The notes under the pieces are model-generated. The model was not told where the DNA came from. It saw nothing but the letters and a program-made list of their open reading frames with translations, and made no database searches. Positions 18,101 to 26,761 of a stretch of DNA of 64,000 nt are shown here, in pieces. Numbering within the stretch: position 1 is the stretch's first letter; the number at the start of each line of letters is the position of its first letter. Source of the DNA: Paenibacillus polymyxa (GTDB taxonomy: Bacteria; Bacillota; Bacilli; Paenibacillales; Paenibacillaceae); the NCBI RefSeq assembly GCF_015710975.1, contig NZ_CP049783.1:1467501-1531500 (forward strand). Reading direction: 5' to 3'. Made by a program: the position numbers and the translations under genes.

Positions 18101-19452
18101 CCACGAAATCGATCCGTGTGGATAATAGTGCCGCATCCGGTGGTAGTAGCGGCGGCGGAGGTGGTGGAGGTGGCGGCAGAAGCAATACTACACCTTCTGC
18201 TGCAACGAAAACATCCACCCCTGTCGCTACATCTGCACCTTCACTGCAAAGCGTAGTGAAGCAAGGACAAGCTGTAAAAACTGTGCCTACAGCCGTTGCG
18301 TTAAACAATAATGTACAGTCACTGACAGTAGCTGATGCAGACCTGCAGGCTGCCGTGACAGCAGCTGGCTCCAGTCCGACAGCTATCGTATTGTCGGCTA
18401 CTAGCCAAGCAGGCCAAACGACTAAGGCATCACTCACTTCGTCACAGCTGGCAACACTGGGCAAAGCCGCAGCAGGAAGCAGCCTGATTGTGAGCAATAC
18501 AGGTTCTTCCCTGGCATTGCCGGTATCTGCTCTAAAAAATGCACCTGAAGGTGCAGGCATTGAAGTGGTCATCAGTAGCCAGGCAGAGGCGAGCGGCACA
18601 TTTACAAGCAAGCTTAAAGGCTCGAATGTGATCGGCACCCCGGTAGGGTTTGAGGTCAACGTTGTCACTGGTGGCAAGAATCAACCGCTTAAAGTGGTCC
18701 CAGGACAGTTCATTAGCCGATCCTTTACCGTACCTGGTCAAATTGATCCTAATACAGCCGGTGTGCTCTATACGGCGAATGGAAATGTCTATCCCGTTCC
18801 ATCCGTTTTCACCAAGCAAGCTGATGGATCTACCATCGTTAAGGTAAGTCGTCCAGGCTTCTCCACGTATGCAGCGGCGACACGTCCTGTTAGCTTTGAA
18901 GATATTTCATCGTCGTATGCCCAATCCGAAATTCGATCGCTAGCGAATAAGTTGCTAATTAACGGCACAACCGATACAACATTCTCACCGAAGCAAAACG
19001 TGACGCGTGCAGAATTTGCAGCCTTGATCACCCGGGCACTTGGCCTGACACCAGGTACTGCTGCACCATTCAGTGATATTCCGGCAGGTAGCTGGTATTC
19101 CGGGGATGTGGCAGCCGCATATGAGGCCGGATTGATTACAGGTCGCAATAACGACAAGTTTGATCCGCAAGCAAATATCAGTCGTCAAGAAATTGCTGTT
19201 GTGCTGGGCAAAGCAGTGGACTTGCTTCAAATCAAAACAGCAACCGATGGTCCTGCACGCACACCGTACCATGATACTTCATCCTTTGCAGGCTATGCCA
19301 AGGACAGTATTGAAAAAGTAAGTGCAGCAGGTATTATTAACGGAGCCACGATCAAAGGCTCTTCCTACTTCCAGCCGAATGCGCCTACAACACGTGAGGC
19401 ATCTGCCAAGGTGCTGCATGTACTTTTAAAAAAAGCTGCGCTGATTAACTAA
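15160..19452 (+). CDS. Secreted S8 subtilisin-like protease with PA and three SLH domains
   Basis: About 1430 residues. Order: signal peptide (about 1-32), I9 propeptide/inhibitor (about 60-165), S8 catalytic domain with D211 (GVIDTGID), H260 (THGTHVSGT) and S632 (NGTSMASP), a PA domain inserted between H and S (GKIVLVSRGNLAFVDKI...), beta-sandwich regions, a poly-Gly linker near residue 1010, and three C-terminal SLH repeats (FEDISSSYAQSEIRSL; FSDIPAGSWYSGDV; YHDTSSFAGYAKDSI). It resembles Vpr-type proteases fitted with an S-layer anchor that binds pyruvylated secondary wall polymer. The frame starts at a TTG at 15142, but the TTG at 15160 follows AGAGGG at the right distance. Single-gene unit ending in a strong terminator. 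Confidence 0.93.
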   Translation: MKKPIILQKIPVVSLALALTVSLSLPSFSSAATADLPIDSFLKAQEALTIESAPAFISPELSTDSSRQVRVIVQLDGEPLAVDKYAARSSAKAFTAQSEQKAESAIATEQTTFVDQAAEHGISLQVNYQYNTVLNGLEVTVPANKIPELAKLPGVKSIHENKTYYSIPVQDPPTLTANEATYDNAPLDQIGVPEAWAKGLHGEGIKVGVIDTGIDYEHPDLKEAYKGGYDSFEQDNDPYEEPFLEKENDPYGTGFSGTTHGTHVSGTIAGKAANKSSDIVQKGIAYKSDLYVYKVLGRNTKTGRSSGSSAQVIDGIERAVKDGMNVINLSLGSDSEKDPNSPDAIAINNAVLSGVVAVIANGNAAQQGPYFYSMGSPATSQLAISVGAATSPSKSFSGTASVTRDSYWEDNGELKKTVTTDTYAHYDFNLMGWETGREDFASVMGTAPYELVYANLGQADDFEGKDVAGKIVLVSRGNLAFVDKIANAKENGAKAVIVFNGNTKPGDITKADLGESISGRDDYVNSNLGDSFDFIPTFDMKGKEGRALAKQIVDNAGEKFSVSFGADYIRTDHSGNTMADFSSRGPNGDELLSIKPDVSAPGVGILSTYPAFAKFYPDASYEQAYKRSNGTSMASPHVAGLAVLLKQQHPNWTPFDIRAALANTSVTLFDEDKIQYDVYSQGAGLVNIANAIQTPALLETVEKITILDKNFNRQEVVNYNPSASFGVLRPGSDAKQIQLQLKNLSANPVQYEASYVLHDNVTSDPTKPIATPDVSNITVQLQGVGTNGSISAEPGKSQPFFLSVQPSANAATGVYEGEVILKSAGQPTLHLPFVVHVGKENPTTGFGLQDLSFTNPIIYPSRTGAERTTDLAFRLTTDKTNQIALYVYGLDDKLIGLIDGIATTKEQGANARLKQGAYSFKGINGSYVEFDDNGKPVLDANGQPVIQHLKDGVYKLEVSSPELNEKGEVERNTDGPKLFTATKSIRVDNSAASGGSSGGGGGGGGGRSNTTPSAATKTSTPVATSAPSLQSVVKQGQAVKTVPTAVALNNNVQSLTVADADLQAAVTAAGSSPTAIVLSATSQAGQTTKASLTSSQLATLGKAAAGSSLIVSNTGSSLALPVSALKNAPEGAGIEVVISSQAEASGTFTSKLKGSNVIGTPVGFEVNVVTGGKNQPLKVVPGQFISRSFTVPGQIDPNTAGVLYTANGNVYPVPSVFTKQADGSTIVKVSRPGFSTYAAATRPVSFEDISSSYAQSEIRSLANKLLINGTTDTTFSPKQNVTRAEFAALITRALGLTPGTAAPFSDIPAGSWYSGDVAAAYEAGLITGRNNDKFDPQANISRQEIAVVLGKAVDLLQIKTATDGPARTPYHDTSSFAGYAKDSIEKVSAAGIINGATIKGSSYFQPNAPTTREASAKVLHVLLKKAALIN

Positions 19453-19462
19453 CAATTAAAAA

Positions 19463-19507
19463 AGCCCCCCAAGCCGTTATTTAACCAAAGTCGCGGTTTG
19501 GGGGGCT
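19463..19507. terminator. Bidirectional terminator between protease and histidine kinase
   Basis: A 14-base GC-rich stem (AGCCCCCCAAGCCG / CGGTTTGGGGGGCT, one G-U) lies ten bases past the protease stop. A-rich sequence to the left and ATTCTT to the right allow use by both converging genes. Confidence 0.9.
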
Positions 19508-19536
19508 ATTCTTATGTTAGACCATAATCTGCGATA

Positions 19537-21033
19537 CTATACTGTTCCTGCTAAAGGCAACGTTACTTTAAATATACTCCCCGTTCCAAGTGTGCTTTCA
19601 GCTGTAATGCTCCCACCGTGAGCTTCCACGATCGATTGTGTAATAGCCAGACCAAGGCCCGCTCCGCCTGAGCTGCGTGTACGCGATTCATCTCCACGAT
19701 AAAATCGCTCAAATATCCGCTCCAGCTGTTCCTTCTCCATGCCGGGTCCATTATCACGAATTTGAATATCTGCCAGTTTCTTACCAGCCGATAGGTTGAC
19801 ATGGATCACGCCCTTCTCCATATCGGTATGTTGAACAGCATTGTGAAACAGGTTAAGCACGACTTGTTTGATCTTATCGCCTTCTGCCAATACCCGTACA
19901 CCTGCTGTCATATCAAAAACTACCTTACGTGTGCCTGCCAGCATAAGGAGCTGCGGTTTCATTTCCAGCAGCAATGCATCTAGTGATATGTCTTCCAGCT
20001 TCAACTCCGGTGTTCGATCCAGCTTAGCCAACAATAGCAAATCAGAGACAAGCTTATTCATCCGCTTGGATTCACCATACATACTCTCTAGTGCTGATTG
20101 GAGCTGCTTTGGATTGGAGGCTGCTCCACGAAGCAGCACTTCCAAGAAACCGTGAATGGATGTGAGCGGGGTACGCAGTTCATGGGAGGCATCCGCAATA
20201 AATCGTCGCATTTGCATCTGCAATTCCCGCTCGGCAGCAAAAGAATGCTCCAACCGCTCCAGCATTCCATTAAATGAAACTGCCAAGCGATCTACCTCAT
20301 ACTGACCCTGCTCTGCGTCAAAGCGCTCGTCCAAATTGCCCGCATCAATACGTTTGACTGCCTCGACCATTCTGGAAAGAGGAACCAATGTGCGGCGAAG
20401 CACAGGAAGCATAAGTGCTAAACCAATCGCAAGTGCAATCAGGGACAATAAAATAAAGGTGCGGAGTTGATTGATCAACTGCGCCTGCATAGAATTCGTG
20501 GATACGCCCATTTGAAGTAACCCTGACGAACGGTCTGGTGGTCCGAGTGGGCGAAACACAACCAGCTGTTCTTTTCCCTGAGCATCCGTAATTAATTGAT
20601 AGCCGTGACGCATGCGCTTGCTCTGCTGCATTGCTCGATACTGCTGAGTGGTGAGGCGCGGCGGTTTAAGTCCATTTTCATTGGACAAGCTCTGGAAGGT
20701 GCCGTCTATACCTATAGAAGCAAGCGACATATCCGGCCAAAACAGAAATGGTCCCGGTCGATTACTTCTCCGATTGGTCTCATCTTGAGGAACAGTGACC
20801 CCAGCCCCGCTCTTTTCCTGCGAATCCTTAATCAATAAGTCGGCAGGTATTGAATTCAGCTGTGTATCCATAGCTTCCGCCCGACTGCGATACAAAAAAT
20901 CTTTCATTAAAAAGTATTGGAGAAAACCGATCAATACGAGCAATAAAGCCAAAATGAGTAAGGTTCTGGCCAAAAGCTGGGACCGGAGAGAACGAAGCGC
21001 ATATTTTCTCCGACTTTTCCCTCCCGCCTTCAT
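19537..21033 (-). CDS. Sensor histidine kinase
   Basis: 498 residues: membrane helix (about 22-44), extracytoplasmic sensor region (about 50-188), second membrane helix (about 191-212), HAMP linker, HisKA with phospho-accepting H284 in ADASHELRTPLTS, and HATPase_c with N box (LNLFHNAVQHT), DNGPGM and GAGLGLAI. It phosphorylates the response regulator encoded just upstream; the genes overlap by 4 bp. The signal is unknown. Since the divergent operon makes envelope glycosyltransferases, cell-envelope state is a reasonable guess. Confidence 0.93.
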   Translation of the reverse strand: MKAGGKSRRKYALRSLRSQLLARTLLILALLLVLIGFLQYFLMKDFLYRSRAEAMDTQLNSIPADLLIKDSQEKSGAGVTVPQDETNRRSNRPGPFLFWPDMSLASIGIDGTFQSLSNENGLKPPRLTTQQYRAMQQSKRMRHGYQLITDAQGKEQLVVFRPLGPPDRSSGLLQMGVSTNSMQAQLINQLRTFILLSLIALAIGLALMLPVLRRTLVPLSRMVEAVKRIDAGNLDERFDAEQGQYEVDRLAVSFNGMLERLEHSFAAERELQMQMRRFIADASHELRTPLTSIHGFLEVLLRGAASNPKQLQSALESMYGESKRMNKLVSDLLLLAKLDRTPELKLEDISLDALLLEMKPQLLMLAGTRKVVFDMTAGVRVLAEGDKIKQVVLNLFHNAVQHTDMEKGVIHVNLSAGKKLADIQIRDNGPGMEKEQLERIFERFYRGDESRTRSSGGAGLGLAITQSIVEAHGGSITAESTLGTGSIFKVTLPLAGTV

Positions 21034-21719
21034 AACAAATCCACTCGGTACCCAACACCACGCAGCGTCCGAATGACCCGATGCTCCTTATCTTTGAGTT
21101 TTTCACGCAAGGAGCGAATATACACTTCCACAATATTATCCTCGCCCCCAAAATCATACCCCCAGACTCGGTCCAAAATACGACTTTTACTCAGCACAAT
21201 TCCGTGGTTCAACACCAGAAACTTCAATAGTTCGTATTCGGTAGGCGATAACTCCAGCACCTGGTTCTGATAGCGAATCTCCTTCCGTCGGTCATCCACT
21301 TGAAAGGGTCCGTGAACCACTTCCCCCAACAGGTCTGGGAACTGATTTCGCAAACGCGCTTCGATGCGAGCCAGCAGTTCATTAAAACTGAAGGGCTTTA
21401 CGATATAATCATCCGCGCCGAGCTTGAGCCCTTTTACCCGATCGTCCACATCATCCTTGGCTGTCAGCATAATAACTGCGATGTTATCCTCTGTCTCCTT
21501 AAGACTTTGGCATACCTCAAAACCGTTCATTTCAGGCATCATAACATCCAGCACCGCTACATGCGGACGAAACTCTCTAGCCAGATCGAGCGCTGCACTC
21601 CCGTTCTCGGCGGTTCTGACTTCATACCCTTCATTAATCAGTCCAAGCTCTAAAAATTGCAAAATATGAGGCTCATCGTCCGCCAGCATAATCTTAACTC
21701 CGTGTATTGGATTCATCAT
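21030..21719 (-). CDS. OmpR/PhoB-family response regulator
   Basis: 229 residues: receiver domain (about 7-120) with acidic pocket LADDEP, phospho-acceptor D58 in AVLDVMMPEMNG and conserved K in DDYIVKPF, then a winged-helix OmpR domain (about 135-228; LSPTEYELLKFLVLNHG, VEVYIRSLREKL). It pairs with the overlapping kinase. AAAGGG lies upstream of the tandem ATGs at 21719/21716. OmpR-type regulators bind direct repeats spaced one helical turn; four such 11-bp repeats lie in the divergent intergenic region at 21831-21868, which makes them the best candidate target. Confidence 0.94.
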   Translation of the reverse strand: MMNPIHGVKIMLADDEPHILQFLELGLINEGYEVRTAENGSAALDLAREFRPHVAVLDVMMPEMNGFEVCQSLKETEDNIAVIMLTAKDDVDDRVKGLKLGADDYIVKPFSFNELLARIEARLRNQFPDLLGEVVHGPFQVDDRRKEIRYQNQVLELSPTEYELLKFLVLNHGIVLSKSRILDRVWGYDFGGEDNIVEVYIRSLREKLKDKEHRVIRTLRGVGYRVDLL

Positions 21720-21830
21720 TAATCTTCCCTTTCATATTGGCGCATTTTTCTCACATTAAAAGTCGGTTCATTTCTTACCTGTATCTAATATACCTGAATC
21801 CTGCCGTAAAAAAAGCACCTCATCTCAGCT

Positions 21831-21887
21831 TTCAGCTAACGTTCAGGGAGCGCTCAGAACTCATTAAGGTACGTATGGCATGATAAT
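21831..21887 (+). promoter_or_regulatory. Four 11-bp-phased direct repeats and -10 box upstream of the GT39 operon
   Basis: Pentamers TTCAG (21831), TTCAG (21842), CTCAG (21853) and TTAAG (21864) begin exactly 11 bp apart. A -10-like GATAAT lies at 21882-21887, and the expected -35 position (about 21859-21864) has no consensus, as in activator-dependent promoters. An extra CTCAG at 21824 is out of phase. The same arrangement occurs at 57725-57762. The neighbouring response regulator is the likely binder (inference). Confidence 0.65.
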
Positions 21888-21999
21888 AGCAAGCCGGTAG
21901 TTCACCGGGCCAAGATCGGAAGCGACTGGTCATTCCGCAGTCCTGAAGATAGCGGCTAGAACAACGGAATAAAAACAAAGAATTTTCACAGGGAGTGGA

Positions 22000-24348
22000 A
22001 TGAACATGATTAAGAAATGGTTCAAGACCAGGGCGGACATCCCCCTGATCATCATTATGCTGATATCCGCATTTTTGAACGGATACAACATCTGGCAAGA
22101 CAAATACGTAAACACCTACTACACGACGGCAGTAGCAAGCATGCTGCAGAGCTTTCATAATTTCTTTTTCGCCTCACTTGATTCTGCAGGATCGGTAACG
22201 GTAGACAAACCGCCAGTGGTGTTCTGGATTCAGACGTTGAGCACCTATATATTCGGGCTTCACGGATGGAGCGTAATCTTGCCGCAGGCGCTGGCTCAGG
22301 TCGGATCGGTCTTGCTCGTTTACTTACTCGTTAAACCGAGCTTTGGTACACTGGCCGCACGCTTGGCTGCCTTCGCCATGGCAACAACACCGATAGCCGT
22401 AGCGGTTAGCCGCACGAATAACATTGACGCTATGTTGGTCTTCACATTATTGCTCGCAACCTGGCTGTTGTTCAGAGGCCTTAAAAATAGCAAAACCGGG
22501 TTGATCCTGGCTGCTTTTGCAGTCGTCGGCATCGCCTTTAACGAAAAAATGTTGCAAGCCTATATGATCGTTCCGGCGTTGGGCCTGTTCTATCTGCTGG
22601 CTTCCAAGTTTAACTGGAAACGTAAAGCAATTACGTTGGCAGGCTCGGCAGTAGTCCTCTTGATTGTATCGCTCTCTTGGGCAGTCATAGTGGACTCCAC
22701 TCCAGCCGATGAACGTCCTTATATGGGGAGTAGCGGCACCAACTCTGTACTGAATTTGGCCTTCGGTTATAACGGCCTGTCCCGCCTGACAGGAGATCAG
22801 GGAACAGGTGGAAATCGTGGTGGTCAACGCTCAGAGCAGAACAACAACGCTGCAACCAATAGCAACAATACGAACACGGATCAGATCCAGACAACTCCAT
22901 CATCCGACAGCACTACCACTACAGATGATTCTGGTGCCAACAACATGACAGCAGGCGGACCTGGTGCAGGTGGTCAAATGCCACCGGGCGGATTCGGTGG
23001 GAACGGACAAGGCGCTCCTGGTGGAGACGGACAGGGTGGTCCTGGTGGTGGCCCGGGTGGAAATTCCGGTGGCGGCATGTTCGGTACTGGTGAAAAGGGG
23101 CCTTTGCGGTTGTTCCAATCTTCCCTATCAGGCCAAGCCAGCTGGCTACTTCCGTTCGTAATCATTGCTTCTATCGGCTTGCTTGCCGGTATTCGACGCC
23201 GTAATATCACACAGAAATATAAAGAGGTTATCTTCTGGCTCGCCTGGTTGATTCCCGTAGCTGCATTTTTCAGCGTAGCAGGTTTCTTCCATCATTATTA
23301 CCTGATTATGCTTGCACCACCGATTGCAGCGCTCTTTGGAGCAGGGTTCGTAGAATTGTGGCAGCAGTATCGTGAGCGTTCCAACTGGCTCTCCTGGCTA
23401 TTACCCGTGGCAGTATTGGCAACATCGGTATTTAGCTGGTTCATTCTGCAAAATTACAACGACACCATCGGTAGCGGCTGGTCCATCGCGGTATTGATCG
23501 TAGGGATCATCGGCACAGCACTTCTGGTAGTAGCACGAATGAAATCCGAGAAGTTCACAAGATATGCCATTATTGCAAGTGTACTCGCTATGTTTATCGG
23601 TCCTGTGTACTGGGCATTGACACCAATCGTCTACGGGGGGAACAGCATGATTCCACAAGCTGGACCGACTCAATTTGGCGGCGGTGGTGGAATGCCAGGC
23701 CGCAATGATGGCAACAGAGGTTCAGGCTTCAATGGACAACAAGCTGAAGGAATTCAAGCGAATAACCAGACCAATAATGCAGACAATCCCAGCTCTGACG
23801 GAAATACTTCAAACACACAAACAAGTACTACCACGGAACAGAGATCTTCTACCCGCTCCAGAGGAATGGGAGGACCGAATGGCAGTCAAAGTTTAGATCA
23901 AAAAACGTTGAGCTACTTGCAAAAAAACAACACAGGGGAAACCTATCTTTTCGCAGCAAGTAATTATTCAACAGCCGCTCCTTACCTGATCGAAGCCGGA
24001 CAAAAGGTAATTATTATGAACGGTTTTGTGTCTTCCGATCCGGTCTATACCGTCGATAAAATCAAGGCGCTGGTTGAAAGTGGGCAAGTGAAATACTTTA
24101 TGATTTCTGGTGGCGGCGGTGGACCGGATGGCGGCAACTCCGAAGTCACTGCATGGATCAAGGAACACGGCAAAGTAATCCCTACAGATGAATGGAAAAC
24201 AACAACAGGGGAAACAAGTACAGCAGCGAAAGCAACCGACAGCGGAAACGACACCACAAACAGCAATGCGAGCGCTCAGAATGGCCAAGGTGGACCTGGC
24301 GGAGACGAGCGTGGCGGAAGCGGTACTTTATACGAAATCACATTATAA
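22000..24348 (+). CDS. GT39/ArnT-like membrane glycosyltransferase (YkcB-like)
   Basis: 782 residues with 11-13 predicted membrane helices. The N-terminal part has the GT39 pattern, with a periplasmic-type loop SLDSAGSVTVDKPPVVFWIQ after the first helix and SRTNNIDAMLVFTLLLATWLLFRG further on. Such enzymes move a sugar from a polyprenyl-phosphate carrier to an acceptor outside the membrane. Two long low-complexity Gly/Asn/Ser/Thr loops (about 265-365 and 555-625) interrupt the helices, and the soluble C-terminus ends in Gly-rich sequence. The next gene encodes the GT2 that would make the carrier-linked sugar. Start ATG 22000 follows GGGAG; a second ATG at 22006 is possible. Confidence 0.88.
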   Translation: MNMIKKWFKTRADIPLIIIMLISAFLNGYNIWQDKYVNTYYTTAVASMLQSFHNFFFASLDSAGSVTVDKPPVVFWIQTLSTYIFGLHGWSVILPQALAQVGSVLLVYLLVKPSFGTLAARLAAFAMATTPIAVAVSRTNNIDAMLVFTLLLATWLLFRGLKNSKTGLILAAFAVVGIAFNEKMLQAYMIVPALGLFYLLASKFNWKRKAITLAGSAVVLLIVSLSWAVIVDSTPADERPYMGSSGTNSVLNLAFGYNGLSRLTGDQGTGGNRGGQRSEQNNNAATNSNNTNTDQIQTTPSSDSTTTTDDSGANNMTAGGPGAGGQMPPGGFGGNGQGAPGGDGQGGPGGGPGGNSGGGMFGTGEKGPLRLFQSSLSGQASWLLPFVIIASIGLLAGIRRRNITQKYKEVIFWLAWLIPVAAFFSVAGFFHHYYLIMLAPPIAALFGAGFVELWQQYRERSNWLSWLLPVAVLATSVFSWFILQNYNDTIGSGWSIAVLIVGIIGTALLVVARMKSEKFTRYAIIASVLAMFIGPVYWALTPIVYGGNSMIPQAGPTQFGGGGGMPGRNDGNRGSGFNGQQAEGIQANNQTNNADNPSSDGNTSNTQTSTTTEQRSSTRSRGMGGPNGSQSLDQKTLSYLQKNNTGETYLFAASNYSTAAPYLIEAGQKVIIMNGFVSSDPVYTVDKIKALVESGQVKYFMISGGGGGPDGGNSEVTAWIKEHGKVIPTDEWKTTTGETSTAAKATDSGNDTTNSNASAQNGQGGPGGDERGGSGTLYEITL

Positions 24349-24365
24349 ATGAGGAGGAACTACGA

Positions 24366-25457
24366 ATGAGTGAACCCATCCGTTATTCCATAGTTATTCC
24401 AATGTACAACGAGGAAGCCGTTATTACGGAAACCTATCGGAGGCTGAAACAAGTCATGGGCTCAATGGGAGAGCCCTACGAGCTAATCTTCGTCAATGAT
24501 GGAAGTTCGGACCGCAGCGTCCAGCTTATTAAGGAATTCAGTCTCAGAGATGATACGATTGTATTGATTGATTTCTCTCGCAACTTTGGTCATCAGCTAG
24601 CTATTACCGCCGGGATGGATTATGCGGTGGGAGAGGCGGTCGTCGTCATTGACGCCGACCTCCAGGACCCGCCGGAACTGATCGTTGAGATGGCTAACAA
24701 GTGGAAGGAAGGCTATGAAGTCGTCTACGCCAAACGGCTCAAACGCAATGGCGAAACTCGCTTCAAGAAATGGTCTGCCAGCCTCTTCTACCGCGTTCTT
24801 AAAGCATCAACGGATATTAATATCCCGGTTGACACCGGGGACTTCCGCCTAATGGATCGCAAGGTCATAGATGAATTGAAACGACTGCCGGAAAATAACC
24901 GATTCGTACGCGGCCTGGTCAGTTGGATCGGTTTTAAACAAACCGCTGTTGAATATGAGCGCGATGAGCGGCTCGCAGGCGAAACCAAGTATCCGCTAAA
25001 ACGCATGATCAAGCTCAGTCTCGACGGGATCACATCCTTTTCGATTAAGCCGCTCAAGCTGGCAGGGTATATCGGCGCACTTCTATCCATGTCCGGCTTC
25101 CTGTATCTGATGTATGTATTGTTTCTTAACCTTTTCACCGATTCCTATGTGATGAAAGGCTGGTCATCCATGATTAGCATCAGCCTGATCTTCGACGGGG
25201 TGATTCTGATTATCCTCGGTATTATGGGTGAATATATTGGACGGATTTATGACGAAACCAAAGCGCGTCCACTCTACATTGTCCGTGAGCGTCTGGGTGG
25301 ACAATACGATAACGGTCCGACGCATGCTATGAAGGTTCCTGAACAACGCGACTCCCTGTACATGCAAGGAGCCCGTGACAGTCTGATTTCGGGTGCACGT
25401 ACAGTACGCGGCAACAGCGCGGTATATACTGAACCCAAATCCGGCCATGGAGCCTAA
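24366..25457 (+). CDS. GT2 polyprenyl-phosphate glycosyltransferase (DPM1/YkcC-like)
   Basis: 363 residues. The GT-A domain shows YSIVIPMYNEEAVI, VNDGSSDRS, the DXD-type VIDADLQDPPELI, and TGDFRLMDRKV; two C-terminal membrane helices follow (LAGYIGALLSMSGFLYLMYVL and the next). This fits the family that attaches glucose or another sugar to undecaprenyl phosphate on the inner face, supplying the GT39 enzyme. ATG 24366 has GAGGAGG upstream, 15 bp after the GT39 stop. The tail beyond the helices (about 330-363) is polar and variable. Sugar identity is unproved, although GalU downstream suggests UDP-glucose. Confidence 0.92.
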   Translation: MSEPIRYSIVIPMYNEEAVITETYRRLKQVMGSMGEPYELIFVNDGSSDRSVQLIKEFSLRDDTIVLIDFSRNFGHQLAITAGMDYAVGEAVVVIDADLQDPPELIVEMANKWKEGYEVVYAKRLKRNGETRFKKWSASLFYRVLKASTDINIPVDTGDFRLMDRKVIDELKRLPENNRFVRGLVSWIGFKQTAVEYERDERLAGETKYPLKRMIKLSLDGITSFSIKPLKLAGYIGALLSMSGFLYLMYVLFLNLFTDSYVMKGWSSMISISLIFDGVILIILGIMGEYIGRIYDETKARPLYIVRERLGGQYDNGPTHAMKVPEQRDSLYMQGARDSLISGARTVRGNSAVYTEPKSGHGA

Positions 25458-25460
25458 CCC

Positions 25461-25862
25461 ATGAAAAGTCACATGGCCCAGCTGCTTCCTATGATCCGAT
25501 TTGGCATCGTAGGTCTGGTGAATACGGGTGTAGATTATATCATTTTCATGCTGCTGGCTTGGACTGGAGTGCCGGTCGTGGTGGCGCAGATCATTTCGTA
25601 CAGCTGCGGCACAGCCAACAGTTATATTTTGAACAGCAAATGGACATTCAGCAAACAACAAGCAAACAACACAAGCAAAGGTCAGTTACTCAGATTTATC
25701 GTCATCAACCTCATCGTATTGGGGATAACCTCCTTATTACTCCAAGTGCTTCACACTAAAACCGAGCTGCCGCTTGCTTTAGGCAAGCTGATCGCCACTG
25801 CAGCCGGAATGATCATCAATTATATCGGGAGCCGATACTGGGTGTTCGGTTCCCCATCCTGA
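25461..25862 (+). CDS. GtrA-family membrane protein
   Basis: 133 residues with four predicted membrane helices. The GtrA pattern FGIVGLVNTGVDYIIFMLL at the start and SYSCGTANSYILNSKWTF in the middle are typical. GtrA-like proteins are proposed to help flip polyprenyl-phosphate-linked sugars across the membrane. The gene starts 3 bp after the GT2 stop; the ribosome site lies within the GT2 end and is weak, suggesting coupling. Its place between GT2 and GalU fits a three-part system of carrier loading, flipping and outer-face transfer. Confidence 0.92.
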   Translation: MKSHMAQLLPMIRFGIVGLVNTGVDYIIFMLLAWTGVPVVVAQIISYSCGTANSYILNSKWTFSKQQANNTSKGQLLRFIVINLIVLGITSLLLQVLHTKTELPLALGKLIATAAGMIINYIGSRYWVFGSPS

Positions 25863-25879
25863 AAGGAAAGTGAGTCCCT

Positions 25880-26761
25880 ATGAGAAAAATTACAAAAGCC
25901 GTTATTCCTGCCGCCGGTTTAGGTACCCGTTTCTTGCCAGCTACGAAAGCTTTGCCAAAAGAAATGCTTCCCATCGTAGACAAACCAGCGATTCAATATA
26001 TCGTAGAAGAAGCCATCAAATCCGGAATTGAGAGCATCATTATCGTTACGGGGCGTAATAAAAAAGCCATCGAAGACCATTTTGACAAGTCCGTAGAGCT
26101 GGAGCAAGTACTGGAGAGCAAGGGTAAATATGATCTCCTGCGTGAAGTACAAAGCATCGGGGGCAAAGCAGTCATTCATTATATCCGTCAAAAAGAACCC
26201 CTAGGGTTGGGGCACGCGGTACGCTGCGCCCGTCAGTTCATTGGCGATGAGCCCTTCGCCGTGTTACTGGGCGATGATATTATGAATTCCTCCACTCCGG
26301 CGATTCGTCAAATGATGGATGTATACGAAGCCACTGGCAAGCAAGTGGTCGGCGTGCGTACAGTGGAAGAACAGGATGTAAGTAAATACGGCATTATTGA
26401 CTCTATCCGCCAGAATGGTCTTATTCATGAAGTCGGCGGGCTTGTTGAAAAACCCGCTCCAGCAGATGCTCCTTCGCGACAGGCCGTCATTGGTCGCTAT
26501 GTATTGGAGCCTTCTATTTTCTCCATATTAGAGAACATGTCGACTGGAGCGGGCGGTGAATACCAATTGACAGATGCTCTGCATCAAGTAGCATTGCAGA
26601 ACCAACTGCTCGCATTGGAGCTGGAGGGCACACGCTATGATATTGGTGATAAAGCCGGCTATCTGGAAGCGGTGCTCCACATGGGCATGCAGCGCGAAGA
26701 TTTACGTCCAATGCTTGACTCTATGATGCGTGAGTGGGCGCTTGCTTCAATGATAAAATAG
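25880..26761 (+). CDS. galU: UTP-glucose-1-phosphate uridylyltransferase
   Basis: 293 residues, standard length. N-terminal nucleotide-binding signature PAAGLGTRFLPATKALPKEMLPIVDKPAIQY; further marks are EDHFD, KEPLGLGHAVRCA, VLLGDDI, KYGIID and VEKP. It makes UDP-glucose for envelope glycans. AGGAAAG precedes the ATG at 25880, 17 bp after gtrA. As last gene of the operon it likely supplies the donor for the GT2 enzyme. A genome usually has more than one galU/gtaB copy, so this may be a dedicated one. Confidence 0.95.
   Translation: MRKITKAVIPAAGLGTRFLPATKALPKEMLPIVDKPAIQYIVEEAIKSGIESIIIVTGRNKKAIEDHFDKSVELEQVLESKGKYDLLREVQSIGGKAVIHYIRQKEPLGLGHAVRCARQFIGDEPFAVLLGDDIMNSSTPAIRQMMDVYEATGKQVVGVRTVEEQDVSKYGIIDSIRQNGLIHEVGGLVEKPAPADAPSRQAVIGRYVLEPSIFSILENMSTGAGGEYQLTDALHQVALQNQLLALELEGTRYDIGDKAGYLEAVLHMGMQREDLRPMLDSMMREWALASMIK

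Noticed and set aside
17997..18677. Long Pro-rich open frame on the minus strand inside the S8/SLH protease gene
   Set aside because: Its poly-Pro run is the mirror of the poly-Gly linker; there is no ribosome site and the plus-strand protein has clear domains.
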